DNA from: Climacium dendroides
Lineage: Eukaryota > Streptophyta > Bryopsida > Hypnales > Climaciaceae
Reading direction: 5' to 3'
Length of the DNA: 64,000 nucleotides
NCBI GenBank assembly: GCA_950106755.1
Contig: OX467091.1
Span: 16,943,538 to 17,007,537, forward strand
Shown here: positions 49,060 through 59,786 of the stretch, one piece after another
How positions within the stretch are numbered: position 1 is the stretch's first letter
Layout: each line of letters starts with the position of its first letter
Notes under the pieces: model-generated
What the model was told of the DNA's origin: nothing
The model's database searches: none
Seen by the model: only the letters and a program-made list of their open reading frames with translations
Made by a program: the position numbers and the translations under genes

Positions 49060-49975
49060 TTAACCCCTAAAGCCCCGACAGTGTTTTCAGTCAAAAACCA
49101 CTTAGAACTAACACTTTTGTTGTGTTCACCTAAGAAAACCAAAAAAATGTTTATGTTCAGAATCCAACCATAGGATCTTGTACTTAACTTGTTTGAGAAC
49201 ATGTGGTAAGAATTTCATCAAATTTGACCACATAGATTGCAAGATATTTGCATCCAAAGTGAAGAAAACAAGTTTTTTGCAACTTGTTTGACTAGATTTT
49301 GGCTTTGAATCTTTCTTACTAAAACATTTTGCACTATTAATTTTGATTTTTTAAGTTTTTATGTTGAATAGTTGATTTGAGAATCTAAGGGGAAAAAATT
49401 CAACAAAAATACACTTCAATTTCATTCATTAAAAAATTGTTAAGTAGAAGTAGGTTAAAGATTGAAGGAAAAATGAAATCATTAATAGCTTTAAGATGGA
49501 ATTGACATATGATAATCCCAAAGGTGAGATTGTTCTAGAAAGCAAACCTAACCTTGTCTAATTTTTTTTTGGAAAATTGTAAAAATGGCATTCACAAATG
49601 AACCCTATAAGTTATTTTTTCAAGAAGATGCTTAGATTGCCCAAAAAACTAAGATTGTCCATAACTTTCTCATAACTAGTCCAAATGGAATGAATCAAAG
49701 CTTCAAATATAGACAAAAATATAAGATTTTAGGAAAAAAATATTTTGACTTTTCTGATTTTTTTGTGTTGCCCATTGACTTTTGTTTTTGGCTTATTGTG
49801 CTATAATTTTTTCTCCTGGGCATTGCCAAGGCACTAATTGAAACAAAAATTATATATTCACAAAGCTCTCGGCAAACTCCACAACCTCAAAAACATTCAC
49901 TACAAATTGAGACAATAGGAACCTACCCGGATTCAAATTGTCCTCCAAGGGGACAAACAATCCTTTAGGGGTTAA
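49060..49975 (+). mobile_element. TTAA-flanked non-autonomous DNA transposon, copy B
   Basis: The element starts TTAA-CCCCTAAAG and ends CCTTTAGGGG-TTAA, 916 bp including both TTAA. It shares with copy C, in inverse orientation, a long well-matched stretch around CTATAAGTTATTTTTTCA and CTTTCTCATAAC-AGTCCAAATG. It shares TAGGATCTTGTA and GCAAGATATT with copy A. No reading frame of note. Confidence 0.75.
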
Positions 49976-50343
49976 AATTCATAAAAAATTATTTACAATT
50001 CTTCTTGTCTAAGGTGTCATTTTGTGCAATTTTGAGAGTACATCTTTATTTTTGAACCAAGGAACTTTAGGGTTTAATTTTTGAATTCTCACTTTAAAAA
50101 AACGATCCACAAGGTTTGCATTGATTCCTAAAATAATTTTCACCATTACAACTAGCGTATTTCAATTCCATCTTAGAGTTATTTACAATTTAGGATTTTT
50201 TTTCCATCTTGTATTTAACATTTTATTAAAGAATAAAAATCAATTTTCTTTTATTGAATATATTTTTCTAAACCCACAACTCAATCATACTACTAAAATC
50301 ATAACTCCCTCTGTAATATCACAAATGCTACCATTAATACTAG

Positions 50344-51147
50344 GGGCTCGTGCTTGCTATGCTACGCATTCATTGTATCACATATTAGTAAAATTTTGAT
50401 ATATTTGAATAGAATGCATGATAATGATTTCAATAAGTCTTTAAAATAATTATTTTAAATATTTTGTAAAAATATTTTCAATCATGCATACATAGAAATC
50501 GTATTTTCACACAATGTGATATTACAAAAATAGAGTAGCAGTTTGCAATTACTTTTGTAATATCACTTTCTACAAAGGGTGAAATTATAGAAATAATATA
50601 GTTGTTGCAATTAAGGTGATATTAAAGAGGATCTACATGATGATATTATAGAGGTAGCAAATCCATTGCTTCTCTTGGTTTTACACTTCTTTGCACTTCT
50701 ATGATTTTATGCTTTTGTGAGCTTTGAGCTTTCATGATTTCAATTTTTTATTGCTACTACCAAATGATTTTGAGAAATTTATTCAATTGAAGCGATTTTG
50801 GATTTCACAACAATTAAGTTGTTTACAAAGTTTTTGAGATTTATAAGTTTTTTTTTTTAATTCTTCAATTTGTGTTGCCATTTTTTGTAACAATGGAGTC
50901 AAATTTCTAATGCATTCCAATGTATGTGTATCTTTTACCGTATTCATCATTGCATGTATTTCATTCATCATTCATTAAATTTTTATTGTTTATTTCAGTA
51001 TATGTTTTTTTATTAAAAAAATTATATGAGGATTTTAGTGATTTTTATCTGAAGATTTATTGAAATTCTTGCTTTGCATTCTATCTAATGCATTAAAATT
51101 CTTATTAAATTCTAATGGTAAATGCGTAGCATAGCAAGCGCCAACTG
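50344..51147. mobile_element. Inverted-repeat element of about 0.8 kb with CTAG flanks
   Basis: GCTTGCTATGCTACGCATT lies at 50352-50370 and its exact complement at 51121-51139. The outer 8 bp are diverged (GGGCTCGT against CAGTTGGC). CTAG flanks both outer edges (50340-50343, 51148-51151). The only internal frame is a 62-codon minus-strand one (50971-50783) of coiled-coil-like composition. Superfamily unknown. Confidence 0.6.
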
Positions 51148-51239
51148 CTAGTTCTATACTATAAAAAAATTTAATTAAAAAACTTATAGTATACAATTTC
51201 ATATTAAGAGGATTTAAAGTCTTATAATCTAGTACATAA

Positions 51240-51400
51240 TAGAGAATTAAAAAAAAATTAATTACTTTAAACGCAAATATTTTACATTAAGGTCAAAGTT
51301 TCTAAAATTTTGTCCACATATTTTCATACCAATTTAGTGCAGATCCTATTGTTGAATACAAAAACAATCACATATTAAATATTTATTTCTTTGCAATAGA
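51240..51400 (-). mobile_element. Partial, diverged copy of the TTAA transposon family
   Basis: ACGCAAATATTTTACATTAAGG, a TTTTGTCCACATATTTTCATACCA block and GATCCTATTGTTGAATAC follow the same order as 53260-53370 of copy C. The termini were not found, so it is probably a truncated fragment. Confidence 0.4.
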
Positions 51401-51839
51401 GAAACTTGCATATTAAATTTGTATTTTATGTTAAAATATAGTCATGAAATTTTAGGGATTAACTTGCATTTTATATAAGTCTTCAAAATATTAAATTGAA
51501 AAGATGTATGTAAAATTGCCCCTATGCTCTCAAAATAGAGGTTGTAAAATTAGAGGTAAAACCTTAGAATGAGCACATGAGCACAGATGCTGAAATTTTC
51601 CTAAAAACACATTTGGAGGTGAAATTTGATTTCTAAACCTACTCACATGAAAAAATAAATGAACTAAAATGTGCTTTGAAATCAACATACAAACTCATTG
51701 GTGGAGAAAAAATACTCATGAAAGTGACTCATTGTGTTTGCAAAATGACTTTGAAATGTCAAAAAAATAGCCAAAAAGGGTGCAAAAAACACATCTAAGG
51801 TTGAACCTACTTCTACTAAAATGCTTCTTAGTCACTCGT

Positions 51840-52340
51840 TACTTCTTTGATTAACATAAAATTTTAGCCACACAAACTAGGTAAGTATGTGCAACTTTCC
51901 CAAAAAAAGTTTTGAAAATGGACATAGTATGAAGAAATAACAAGCCGCTGAACCAAAAAATGTTAGGGTTTTGAACTTTGAATTGCTTCCAAGCATTCAA
52001 AACAACTTGGATTGCTATGAAAATTTTACCACAATAACTAGACTTCTAGAGGAACAAAATCCAACAAATTTTATTGAAAAAAAACATTGGATGAAGGAGA
52101 TACAAGCCTTTAAAGTTGCAGCCATGACAGTTGAACTTAAACTGAACTTGTGAACTTTGAATGGCTTTCACAAACTCAATTTGTCTTGGATTGATCTGAA
52201 AATTCTACTACACAAACTAGACTAGTATGCACAACTTTTTCAACAAGTTTTACTAAATTTGGTCATTGGATGCAAAAGTTACAATACTTTGAATTGTACT
52301 TCCAAACTATGAATGGCCAAAATCTGTCCCCTTGGGCAAT
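51840..52340. repeat. Degenerate tandem duplication of about 190 bp
   Basis: AACTTTGAATTGCTT ... TTGGATTG-TATGAAAATT-TAC at 51970 recurs as AACTTTGAATGGCTT ... TTGGATTG-TCTGAAAATT-TAC at about 52152. A partial third copy (ACACAAACTAGGTAAGTATG) lies at about 51870. It looks like old segmental duplication. The short open frame at 51971-52153 lies within it and is not called a gene. Confidence 0.5.
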
Positions 52341-52548
52341 CTAGGGTTAAAACAAATCACAATTTAAGTGTAATTACTTCAACTTCTTATAGCTTAGCTA
52401 TTGTTCATTTAAAAAAGCTTAATATGTCTTTGTGGTTATAATAAAAAACAATTATTTGATTTTATCCAATTATTTTCTAAGAAATACTCCAATTCTCATT
52501 GGTTGCTCTTGAGAGCTTGTGGTAATTTTGGGTGAATGAAGGTGGCCA

Positions 52549-53471
52549 TTTACCCTCTAAAGGACCATTGTCCACTTGGAGGACAAATTGGATTTCGAGT
52601 AGGTACCACGGGCTGAAATTTGTCATGATTTTTTGAAATTTTTTTTGAAGATAGAAAAACTGATGAGCTTCATGAGAATATAATGTTTTTTCAATTGGTG
52701 ACTGGGAACAAAAGTTATGTCCAAATAAGCTCAAAACAGGGGAGAAGGGGTAGCAAACAAAATTTCAAAAATTTGAATTTTTTTTTCTAAATTTTTTTTT
52801 CTCATAGATTATATTTTTGTCTACATGGGAAGATTAGATTCATCACATTTGGACTTGTTATGAGAAAATTATAAACAATCTTGTTTTTCGGGTAGTTAGA
52901 GCATTTTCCTGAAAAAATAACTTATAGAATTCATTTTTGAATGCAATTTTTACAATTTTTCTGAAATTCTTTTTTGCATGATTTTGTTTTTTTTCTAGAG
53001 CAATCTCACCATTGGGATTAGTGCATTTTAATTCCATCTTAAAGATATTATTAATTTAAATTTTCCTTCTTTCTCATACCTACTTCTACTTAACAATTTT
53101 TTTAAGCATGAAAATTAAGGGTTTTTTTGAAACTTTTTTCCCTAGACTCTCAACTCAATTTAACATGATAAGGATTTATATCTTAAAACTCTACAGTGCA
53201 AAAAATTTAAGTTAAAAAAGTTCAAAGTCAAATAATCCAGTCCCGCAAGGTGCTGAAAAAATTGTTTTTTTCACTTTAAACACAAATATCTTTTAATCTA
53301 TGCGATTAAGAATTTTGAAATATTTTCCACACATTTTCATACTATTAAGGTACAAGATCCTACAGTTAAATGTGAAAAAAAATAATTTTCAATTTTTTTA
53401 CTCTTTGCTATAGAAATGGCAGTTTTGAATGTTTTTTGGCAAAAACAAAGCCTTGGTCCTTTAGAGGTTAA
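52549..53471 (-). mobile_element. TTAA-flanked non-autonomous DNA transposon, copy C
   Basis: This copy runs opposite to A and B. The left end is TTTA-CCCTCTAAAGGACCA and the right end, complemented, is TTAA-CCTCTAAAGGACCA, a 13-14 bp inverted repeat in 923 bp. One flank has decayed from TTAA to TTTA. The interior aligns with copy B in inverse orientation. No long reading frame. Confidence 0.75.
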
Positions 53472-53955
53472 GGGGCAAATAGGTGGCTCAAAAGGGCTAG
53501 TGGCACTTTTGGTATAGAATCACTACTTGAAATGTAATGATATTGGTTTAAGCTTAAGATGGAAGCACCTATAACCAACACTTCAAGCAATTTGAAGGTG
53601 GAATCAACACATATGTGAGACTATTTTAACACATTGCCAATTGAAAATCATGAATTTTCATGAATATTGATAATTTTTTGAATATGTATCAATATGCTAT
53701 GAAGTTGTGAAGTCAAATATAATGATTATTCCAAACCATTTTTTGCAGTCATGTATGCAAATTATAAATTTTGAACTTTTTATATCTAAATATTTTCAAG
53801 ATTGGTTTATAGTAGATGATTGGAAATGGGTGCTTCTATCCCATAAATTTTTTATGGCGCTCCATGTGCACATAAGTTAGGGATGTTACTATAAGAAACC
53901 CATGTTTTTTTAAATGTCTAAAATTTGCATGTGGACACTGAGAGTGATGTCTACT

Positions 53956-54133
53956 AATGTCAACATTGATATCTAAAAATTCCTGTGAAGATTGATAGGG
54001 TGAAAACATCCCTTAATGTCAACATTGATGTCTAAAAATTCCTATGAAGATTGATAGGATAAAAACATCCTTTAATGTCAACATTGATGTCTAAAAATTC
54101 ATGTGAAGATTGATAGGGTGAAAACATCCCTTA
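53956..54133 (+). repeat. 59-bp tandem repeat, three copies
   Basis: Units start AATGTCAACATTGAT at 53956, 54015 and 54074, each containing CTAAAAATTC, GAAGATTGATAGG and AAAACATCC. They differ by only a few substitutions, so the array is recent. Confidence 0.9.
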
Positions 54134-56828
54134 TGACAGTATAACCTTATCACCATTGTAAGGAAATTGTACCATGTGGCTACCAATTGTGCACCATGTA
54201 GGTAAAGAGAACCACATAGATTTATTTCCATCCAAACCGTCCATGATGTGGCACATGGTGCAAGAGTTAAAACGGTGGTAAAAAAATGACTTAGCAACCA
54301 ACGAGGATGATGTAGCATGCCTAATCAATACACTTTTGACCCATCTTAGAATTTTTATATTATTTTTCAATTGTCAACTTGGACCACTCAAACATTTTTG
54401 AGACATGAATTAATACACACTATATCCCTAGGCAAACTCAACAAAAAATAGTATTTGAAAAAAAAAATTATCGAAATCAACAAGAATTAAAGAGAATTTA
54501 CCATCTACCACTAAGAGAATTTTTCATGGTAAAGTAAAGGAATTACCTCATTAATAGTTAGTAAAAATGAAACGTGGAGGGGATGTATTTATAGTCATGG
54601 TTGGTCTATAGTCTTTCAAAAGATATGGGACAATTTGAAGACGGGAGTTTGACCATTGGACATTTGGATGTTATTTGAGACAAATGGATGTTATTTAAAC
54701 ATTCTACTTTAAGCATGGTTCTTGTTTTATATATCCTATATGGTTTGTTTTACTTTCTACCACCCCACTTGTATAAAGAATTCCTCTTTTCATCCATGGT
54801 GTACATTCTTTTCTTTCTCTCTTTTTGTAAAGCATGTCATGTGTTTGCCCCTCCCTTAAATTTTTTACATTTGGTCAATATTTTACCACAATCTACAATA
54901 ATTTTTCTAGACTTACCCTTAGTCAAAATGCATTTGCTTGCTAATATGGCAATATATTATTTCGAGGATGTCCAAAAAAACCTCACTTTATTTGAGTTCA
55001 AGTTGAATAAAATATAAACATCAATGATAGCATCAATGTGTTTTGACAATAATTTATCAACGTACTTTATGACCCCCATGGAAATCAACATTCTTGGGTC
55101 ACCAACCCTTTGACATTTGATGTCTATAAGAACACCATGTCAAGGGCTTGATATAGAGAAAACACATATTTTTTACAGTGTTTGCAAATTTTGAATTTAT
55201 ATTTGCAATTAGATGCCTCAAATTAGCTAGGGAGAGGTGTAGAAGATAAATTAATCAAGCACCAAATTGTGGGTTTTTTACATGCACACCTAGAATGACT
55301 TAGAGAAGACAAGTGAGGGGGATTGGTTCATCTCCAACACCCCAAAGTGCCATTGTCATTATATTGCACATTTCCTATTATTTGATTATATCAAAATTTA
55401 TATTATCTTTTTGACAAATGAAAGGAGGTTCCAATGCACCAAAAACTATAACATTTGAATATTGTATGCAAAAATTATAGAAGGTCCAAAAAAATGGTAG
55501 ATAGAAGATATGATGTACTAATGGGAAATTTAACAAATTCTGGAATTTTCAGATTCCATAAATATGAATTCTGGAATGTAGGGTTTAGGTGGTTATCAAT
55601 TTTCGTTGGTCACTACTGACCAACTACAGTATAACCGTCTTGCAAATCTATACTTTTCTACCTTGTATACTACATAATAGTACCTATATGTCGACTACCC
55701 ACCAATACTTCTGTTGATGTCTTCAGGTTTCAATCAAGGCTTCTAGCAATGTCTCCAAAATGTTTTTTTGGTCCATAAGTCCTGAATAACTCCATAATTT
55801 GTTAAATCATTGATACTATACAAAGAGTGACAATCTATTGAAGTGGCGCTTTTAGACATGGTGTGATTTTGATTTTCCTTAATCCTTATTTGGCTTATTT
55901 TGGCTTTTTTTTGCCATTACGATGCCATACAACATCAAAAAAAAATAATTTGGCTAAAAACTGGCAACAAATTATGAAGTTTTTGCCACAAAACTTCAAA
56001 TTAAAAAATAATCTTGAATGAAAATTGCCAAATTGTGGATAAAAACAAAATCATGCACATGTGATATGTACAAACATGATATTCTATCCAATATGTGGAT
56101 GAATGTTGAAATTTGAATTACCAGTATAACATTTTATATCTCCATAAAAAATGAAAAAAAAAGCCCTGATCTTAACCTTACAAGACTCGGTCATAAAAGT
56201 CAGCTCGACTTTGAATATTGAGATTCTTTCATTCCTTCTAGTCAAATTAGAATCCAGGACTCCAGGAGTAGTTGATGAGGTGACGAAAGACCCCGGATGC
56301 CTGGCCGGGATCCAGAATTCCCCTGCCTGCATGTGCTCATAAACAAGTGCACATGTCCGCGTTTGTCTAGCGTAGCGCAAGTCAATTGGTATACAGTGCA
56401 ATATCAGTCACTGTATAAATCCATTGCCATTAACCCCAAAACAGAAGCAAGTGTTTCGTTGAACGTAATTGGACATTTTCAAGAGTTTCCTTAATTACAT
56501 GTACACGCTACTTTCAATGGGTAAGTGCTCAACTACCCTGCCCAATCATTTGCTTTCAAAGCTAAATGGTTTCTGCTAAACTAAGTGACAATTTTGCTAT
56601 GCTACAAGCTGGTGTGTGCCATCTCCAGCAACCTAGAAACTAAAGCTCTCTCCGTTAAAAGGATGGCCAAGGTTGAACCTGGCAAGAATGGGACTCGGTA
56701 CACTGCGAAAAAAAGTAACCGAACCCTTCCCGTGAAATATAAACCACCCAAACTTCTCACTGGCTACTCGCTGCAAAAATTGAGGTCAAGCCTCTATCTG
56801 AAAATTTTCCTAGCAATGATGGCAGGAA
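54134..56828. other. AT-rich stretch downstream of the membrane-protein gene
   Basis: I searched for the hydrolase part missing from the gene at 56829-57955 and saw no GxSxG-type or other hydrolase motif here. A GC-richer patch at about 56.2-56.9 kb has overlapping short frames on both strands but no recognisable domain. Part of it may be 3' UTR or further exons. Confidence 0.4.
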
Positions 56829-57955
56829 TCAAGATGAACCATCCCAGACCTTGGCCAACATGTTGCTCTCCAAGTCATTTTTCCTGAGAAAAGTCGGTGA
56901 AGTAGTGGATCCAGGAACACGGTGGTACCCACCCATAAAGAGTATAAGGCTAGAAGCCTGCAGCAGAGATCGCCAAGCAACAAAGATCAACTTGTGATTG
57001 AAACAAAGAAGTGATCTTAGCACACACACACATTAATCCTTACTTGAATTGTCCTCCTCGTAATCAAAGCAGAACTGTTGATTCAACTTAGTTGGACATG
57101 CATGCAAAAGGACTCATTGTTTAAAAATGACCGATTCAATTGAAGGTTCATATCAAACAATAATTCAGATAGAAGCTAACATAATATCAACAGAATCGGT
57201 GAAGAACATGGCACGAGTTGGTAAAAAAATGAAGAAAAAGAAAGTCCACATATAACCTACTCAAAATTGCTTGAAAGAAATGAGGCTCAATTTGGCATTA
57301 GAAGTCCCTTACCCCATCCGATCGATCAAAGAAGAGCTTGCGACGCGCCTGACACCGTGCTTTGTAAGCTACGACAATGTGTGCCAATGCGAAAACAGCT
57401 GATGCAATCAAGAGCAGCGGCCATCCCCTTTTGAAACTCGCATGCAAACAGGCCTTGACCGACAGCATGACGGCAGTACCGATCCCAGAGAGAATGGTTA
57501 CACCCAAGTACGGGCCATGGCAGAGGCTCGGAACTCCACAGACAGCATAAACACCTGCAATCAATAGAACATGCAGGAATTAATGAATGGAACATAAAAA
57601 GAATGAAACCCTAATTGCCATAGCTGAAGGGGGGTGGGGGTAACTCAATTGCAAAAAAGAGAAGGTGCACACAAGACTTACATAGAGCAATTAAAGAACG
57701 GCCCAAGGACAGGAGCGGGATGTCGACGAGAGAGCCACGGAAACTGTACGTTGCCCAATCCGCTCGGAATGCGAAACAAGATGAGCAGCAGGTGAAGACC
57801 GAGAACACGATGGCGATGTCGAGGATGGAGACGAGCAAAGGTCCGCAGGATACGAAGAGAGAGCCTAACATGTTGACGAGAAAGAACAGCATCCGCCCTG
57901 CTCTTCGAAGACTCTCCAGGCTACTACTCCGCCCTGCACCTTTCCCTGCGCCCAT
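56829..57955 (-). CDS. Multi-pass membrane module of a plant alpha/beta-hydrolase family protein, short form
   Basis: Exons 57955-57682, 57554-57313 and 56957-56829 have GT-AG borders and matching phases, giving 214 residues. The start is ATG 57955. Hydrophobic segments lie at about 22-38, 40-60, 105-125 and 136-154. SLVDIPLLSLGRSLIAL (75-91), CHGPYLG (103-109), SVKACL (123-128) and HIVVAYKARCQARRKL (150-165) match, as I recall them, the N-terminal region of Arabidopsis proteins of the At1g80280 group. There a membrane module precedes an alpha/beta hydrolase. Exon 3 gives GYHRVPGSTTSP, resembling the next piece of that family (GxQKVPRSPTP), then diverges and stops. A donor-like AAG-GTCTGG at 56850 could lead to more exons, but none is visible. 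The gene is either truncated, a stand-alone membrane paralogue, or has distant exons outside recognition. Confidence 0.65.
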
Positions 57956-59480
57956 GGCTCCTTCCTCTTGTGCCAATTCCAAAATCCAGAATCTCTTATG
58001 GGTGTCACAGTTCAACTCTTTTCTTTTTCTATTGGTTTCCTAATCCGGCCCTGAAATCACCTCCTCGTTTAAATCACACAAGTGTCGTACTCTCACACAC
58101 CCTCGTAAGATTCAGAAGTCGATCGGCGTCGTGAAAGACCACCCTGAAATTAGCATCACGTATTCAGCATTAGATACCATGGAATTCAAGCTCCACCTGA
58201 ACAATGCGTGCTTTCATTGCAGACATAGGCGACTAGAAGTCGAATTAGCAACTAGCAATTAAAAGCCAACCGACCAGCACTACATGCTGAGGCTCCTGAA
58301 TTCCTCAACCCGTACCGGCCTAAAACTATCTAAACCATGCCCTAGCTAAGTAAGGCTATCAACCAAGCGATCTCAAGGATAACTACAAATCCATCTAAAC
58401 AAATCCACATGCTACACGCTAAACAACCAAACTACTAACCAATCGCCCTACAGCAATAACCAATTTCAATCAACAACAACAAGCACCGGACGACCCAGTG
58501 CACACGCGTAATCCCCAAACCACGGCGAAACTAACAATTCACAAACCATGACTAACAAAGCGAACTGGAGTCCAACAGAAACACAACACCGACATAGCTA
58601 ACGTCCTGCTAAAGCAACCCATCACCAGCAAACCCAGCAACAATTAAACATTCCACTCGCTCACCCGCAATGAACAAGGCGCTGTACATGAAGCACTGGC
58701 TCTCTCGCTTCTCACTCAAGGTCGCTTCTGTCTATGCAAAGCCTCCTCCCCTTCGATCCCGAGCGAGCCAACAAAACTACAATTTTAAAGCACAACCCAA
58801 GAGCAGTCCTCGGTAGTACGTGTATGCATCACCCACAACTACCAATCCCCCTCGCGCCTCATCACATCGTCTCGAAGCAATCAATTCCGTGAGTACCACC
58901 CACCCACCCCCTCGAGACCCAGAAACCAATAAATCTCAACAATTCCGACGCGAGACACAACGAGACGAGGCCCCCCGCGGCCAGTCCAGCCCAGTCCAGT
59001 CCAGTCCAGTCCCTCGTCTAAATTTTCACCTGCTCCGAAGCTCCTTCCGTGGCGATCGCGGACACGCGCGGCGAGTCCCTTCCCGATTGAACTTCCGCTG
59101 GGAATCGGAACGTGGCGCGAACAAACGGTTTGGGGGAAAGTCAGAAAGTCAGTTCGTCAAAGTCCTCTATTATTTGCAGCGGCATGGACGAAATATCAGT
59201 TGAGAGGAATCGTGGAAGGAAGGAAGGAATCGGGTAGCTACAGGAGGCCTTGGAGATGGCTTCTAGAGTTCGAGACGGCAGCTGCGACCTGGGTGCTTGC
59301 TGAGGAAGCTGGGTGGAAAGCAAGGAGAAGCCGTGGACAGGAAATTCAGGGCGCGCACTCGCGGAGGCCGGTTGGTTGGGATGTCGGCAATGGGCCGGAG
59401 CTGCACTGGAAATAGCCGTTGGGCTTCAGTCAGTTCGTTCGTTAGGGGGGGGCGGTGGGTTTTTTAATCCTTTTGGTGAA
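57956..59480. promoter_or_regulatory. GC-rich 5' region of the membrane-protein gene
   Basis: Base composition rises sharply from about 57.9 to 59.5 kb compared with flanks, with many CpG. This is most simply the promoter and a (possibly spliced) leader of the minus-strand gene starting at 57955. Open frames on both strands at 58.8-59.5 kb overlap and are compositionally biased; a divergent plus-strand gene cannot be excluded. Confidence 0.45.
58981..59012 (+). repeat. CCAGT pentanucleotide microsatellite
   Basis: About six copies of CCAGT with one variant (CCAGC), in the GC-rich 5' region. Confidence 0.85.
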
Positions 59481-59557
59481 GCAGCCAGCGAAATTTTCAA
59501 TACGCCATGTGCAACCAAAAGAAAAAAAAATAATAATAATCTTCTAGTTTATTAGAG

Positions 59558-59786
59558 TTAACCCCTTAACGCCTCAATCCTTTTTTGAATTTTTGCACAT
59601 TTTAGCATATATCTTTATTCAAACATTTCGTTTGTCGCAATTTCATGAAATTGGTCATCAAGGAAGGTTGTCTTTTCAAGATTCAAGTGTTACATTGGAT
59701 GAATGAGAAATTAGTTGGACAAAAGAACGCCTGCAAGCAATCTGTTCATCGTCCAAAATGTGGACGTCGAAGTGCTTAAGGGTTAA
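59558..59786. mobile_element. Small TTAA-flanked inverted-repeat element
   Basis: The left end is TTAA-CCCCTTAACGCCTC. The right end, complemented, is TTAA-CCCTTAAGCACTTCG. Length is 229 bp including both TTAA, with no coding capacity. Termini resemble those of the 915-bp family only in the CCC start and TTAA flank. Confidence 0.5.

Noticed and set aside
56084..56401. 105-codon minus-strand frame downstream of the membrane-protein gene
   Set aside because: It could be a further exon but carries no hydrolase motif and its apparent start is not ATG.
59141..59555. Overlapping frames in the GC-rich region as a divergent gene
   Set aside because: Frames on both strands are compositionally driven and lack motifs; better explained as promoter and leader.
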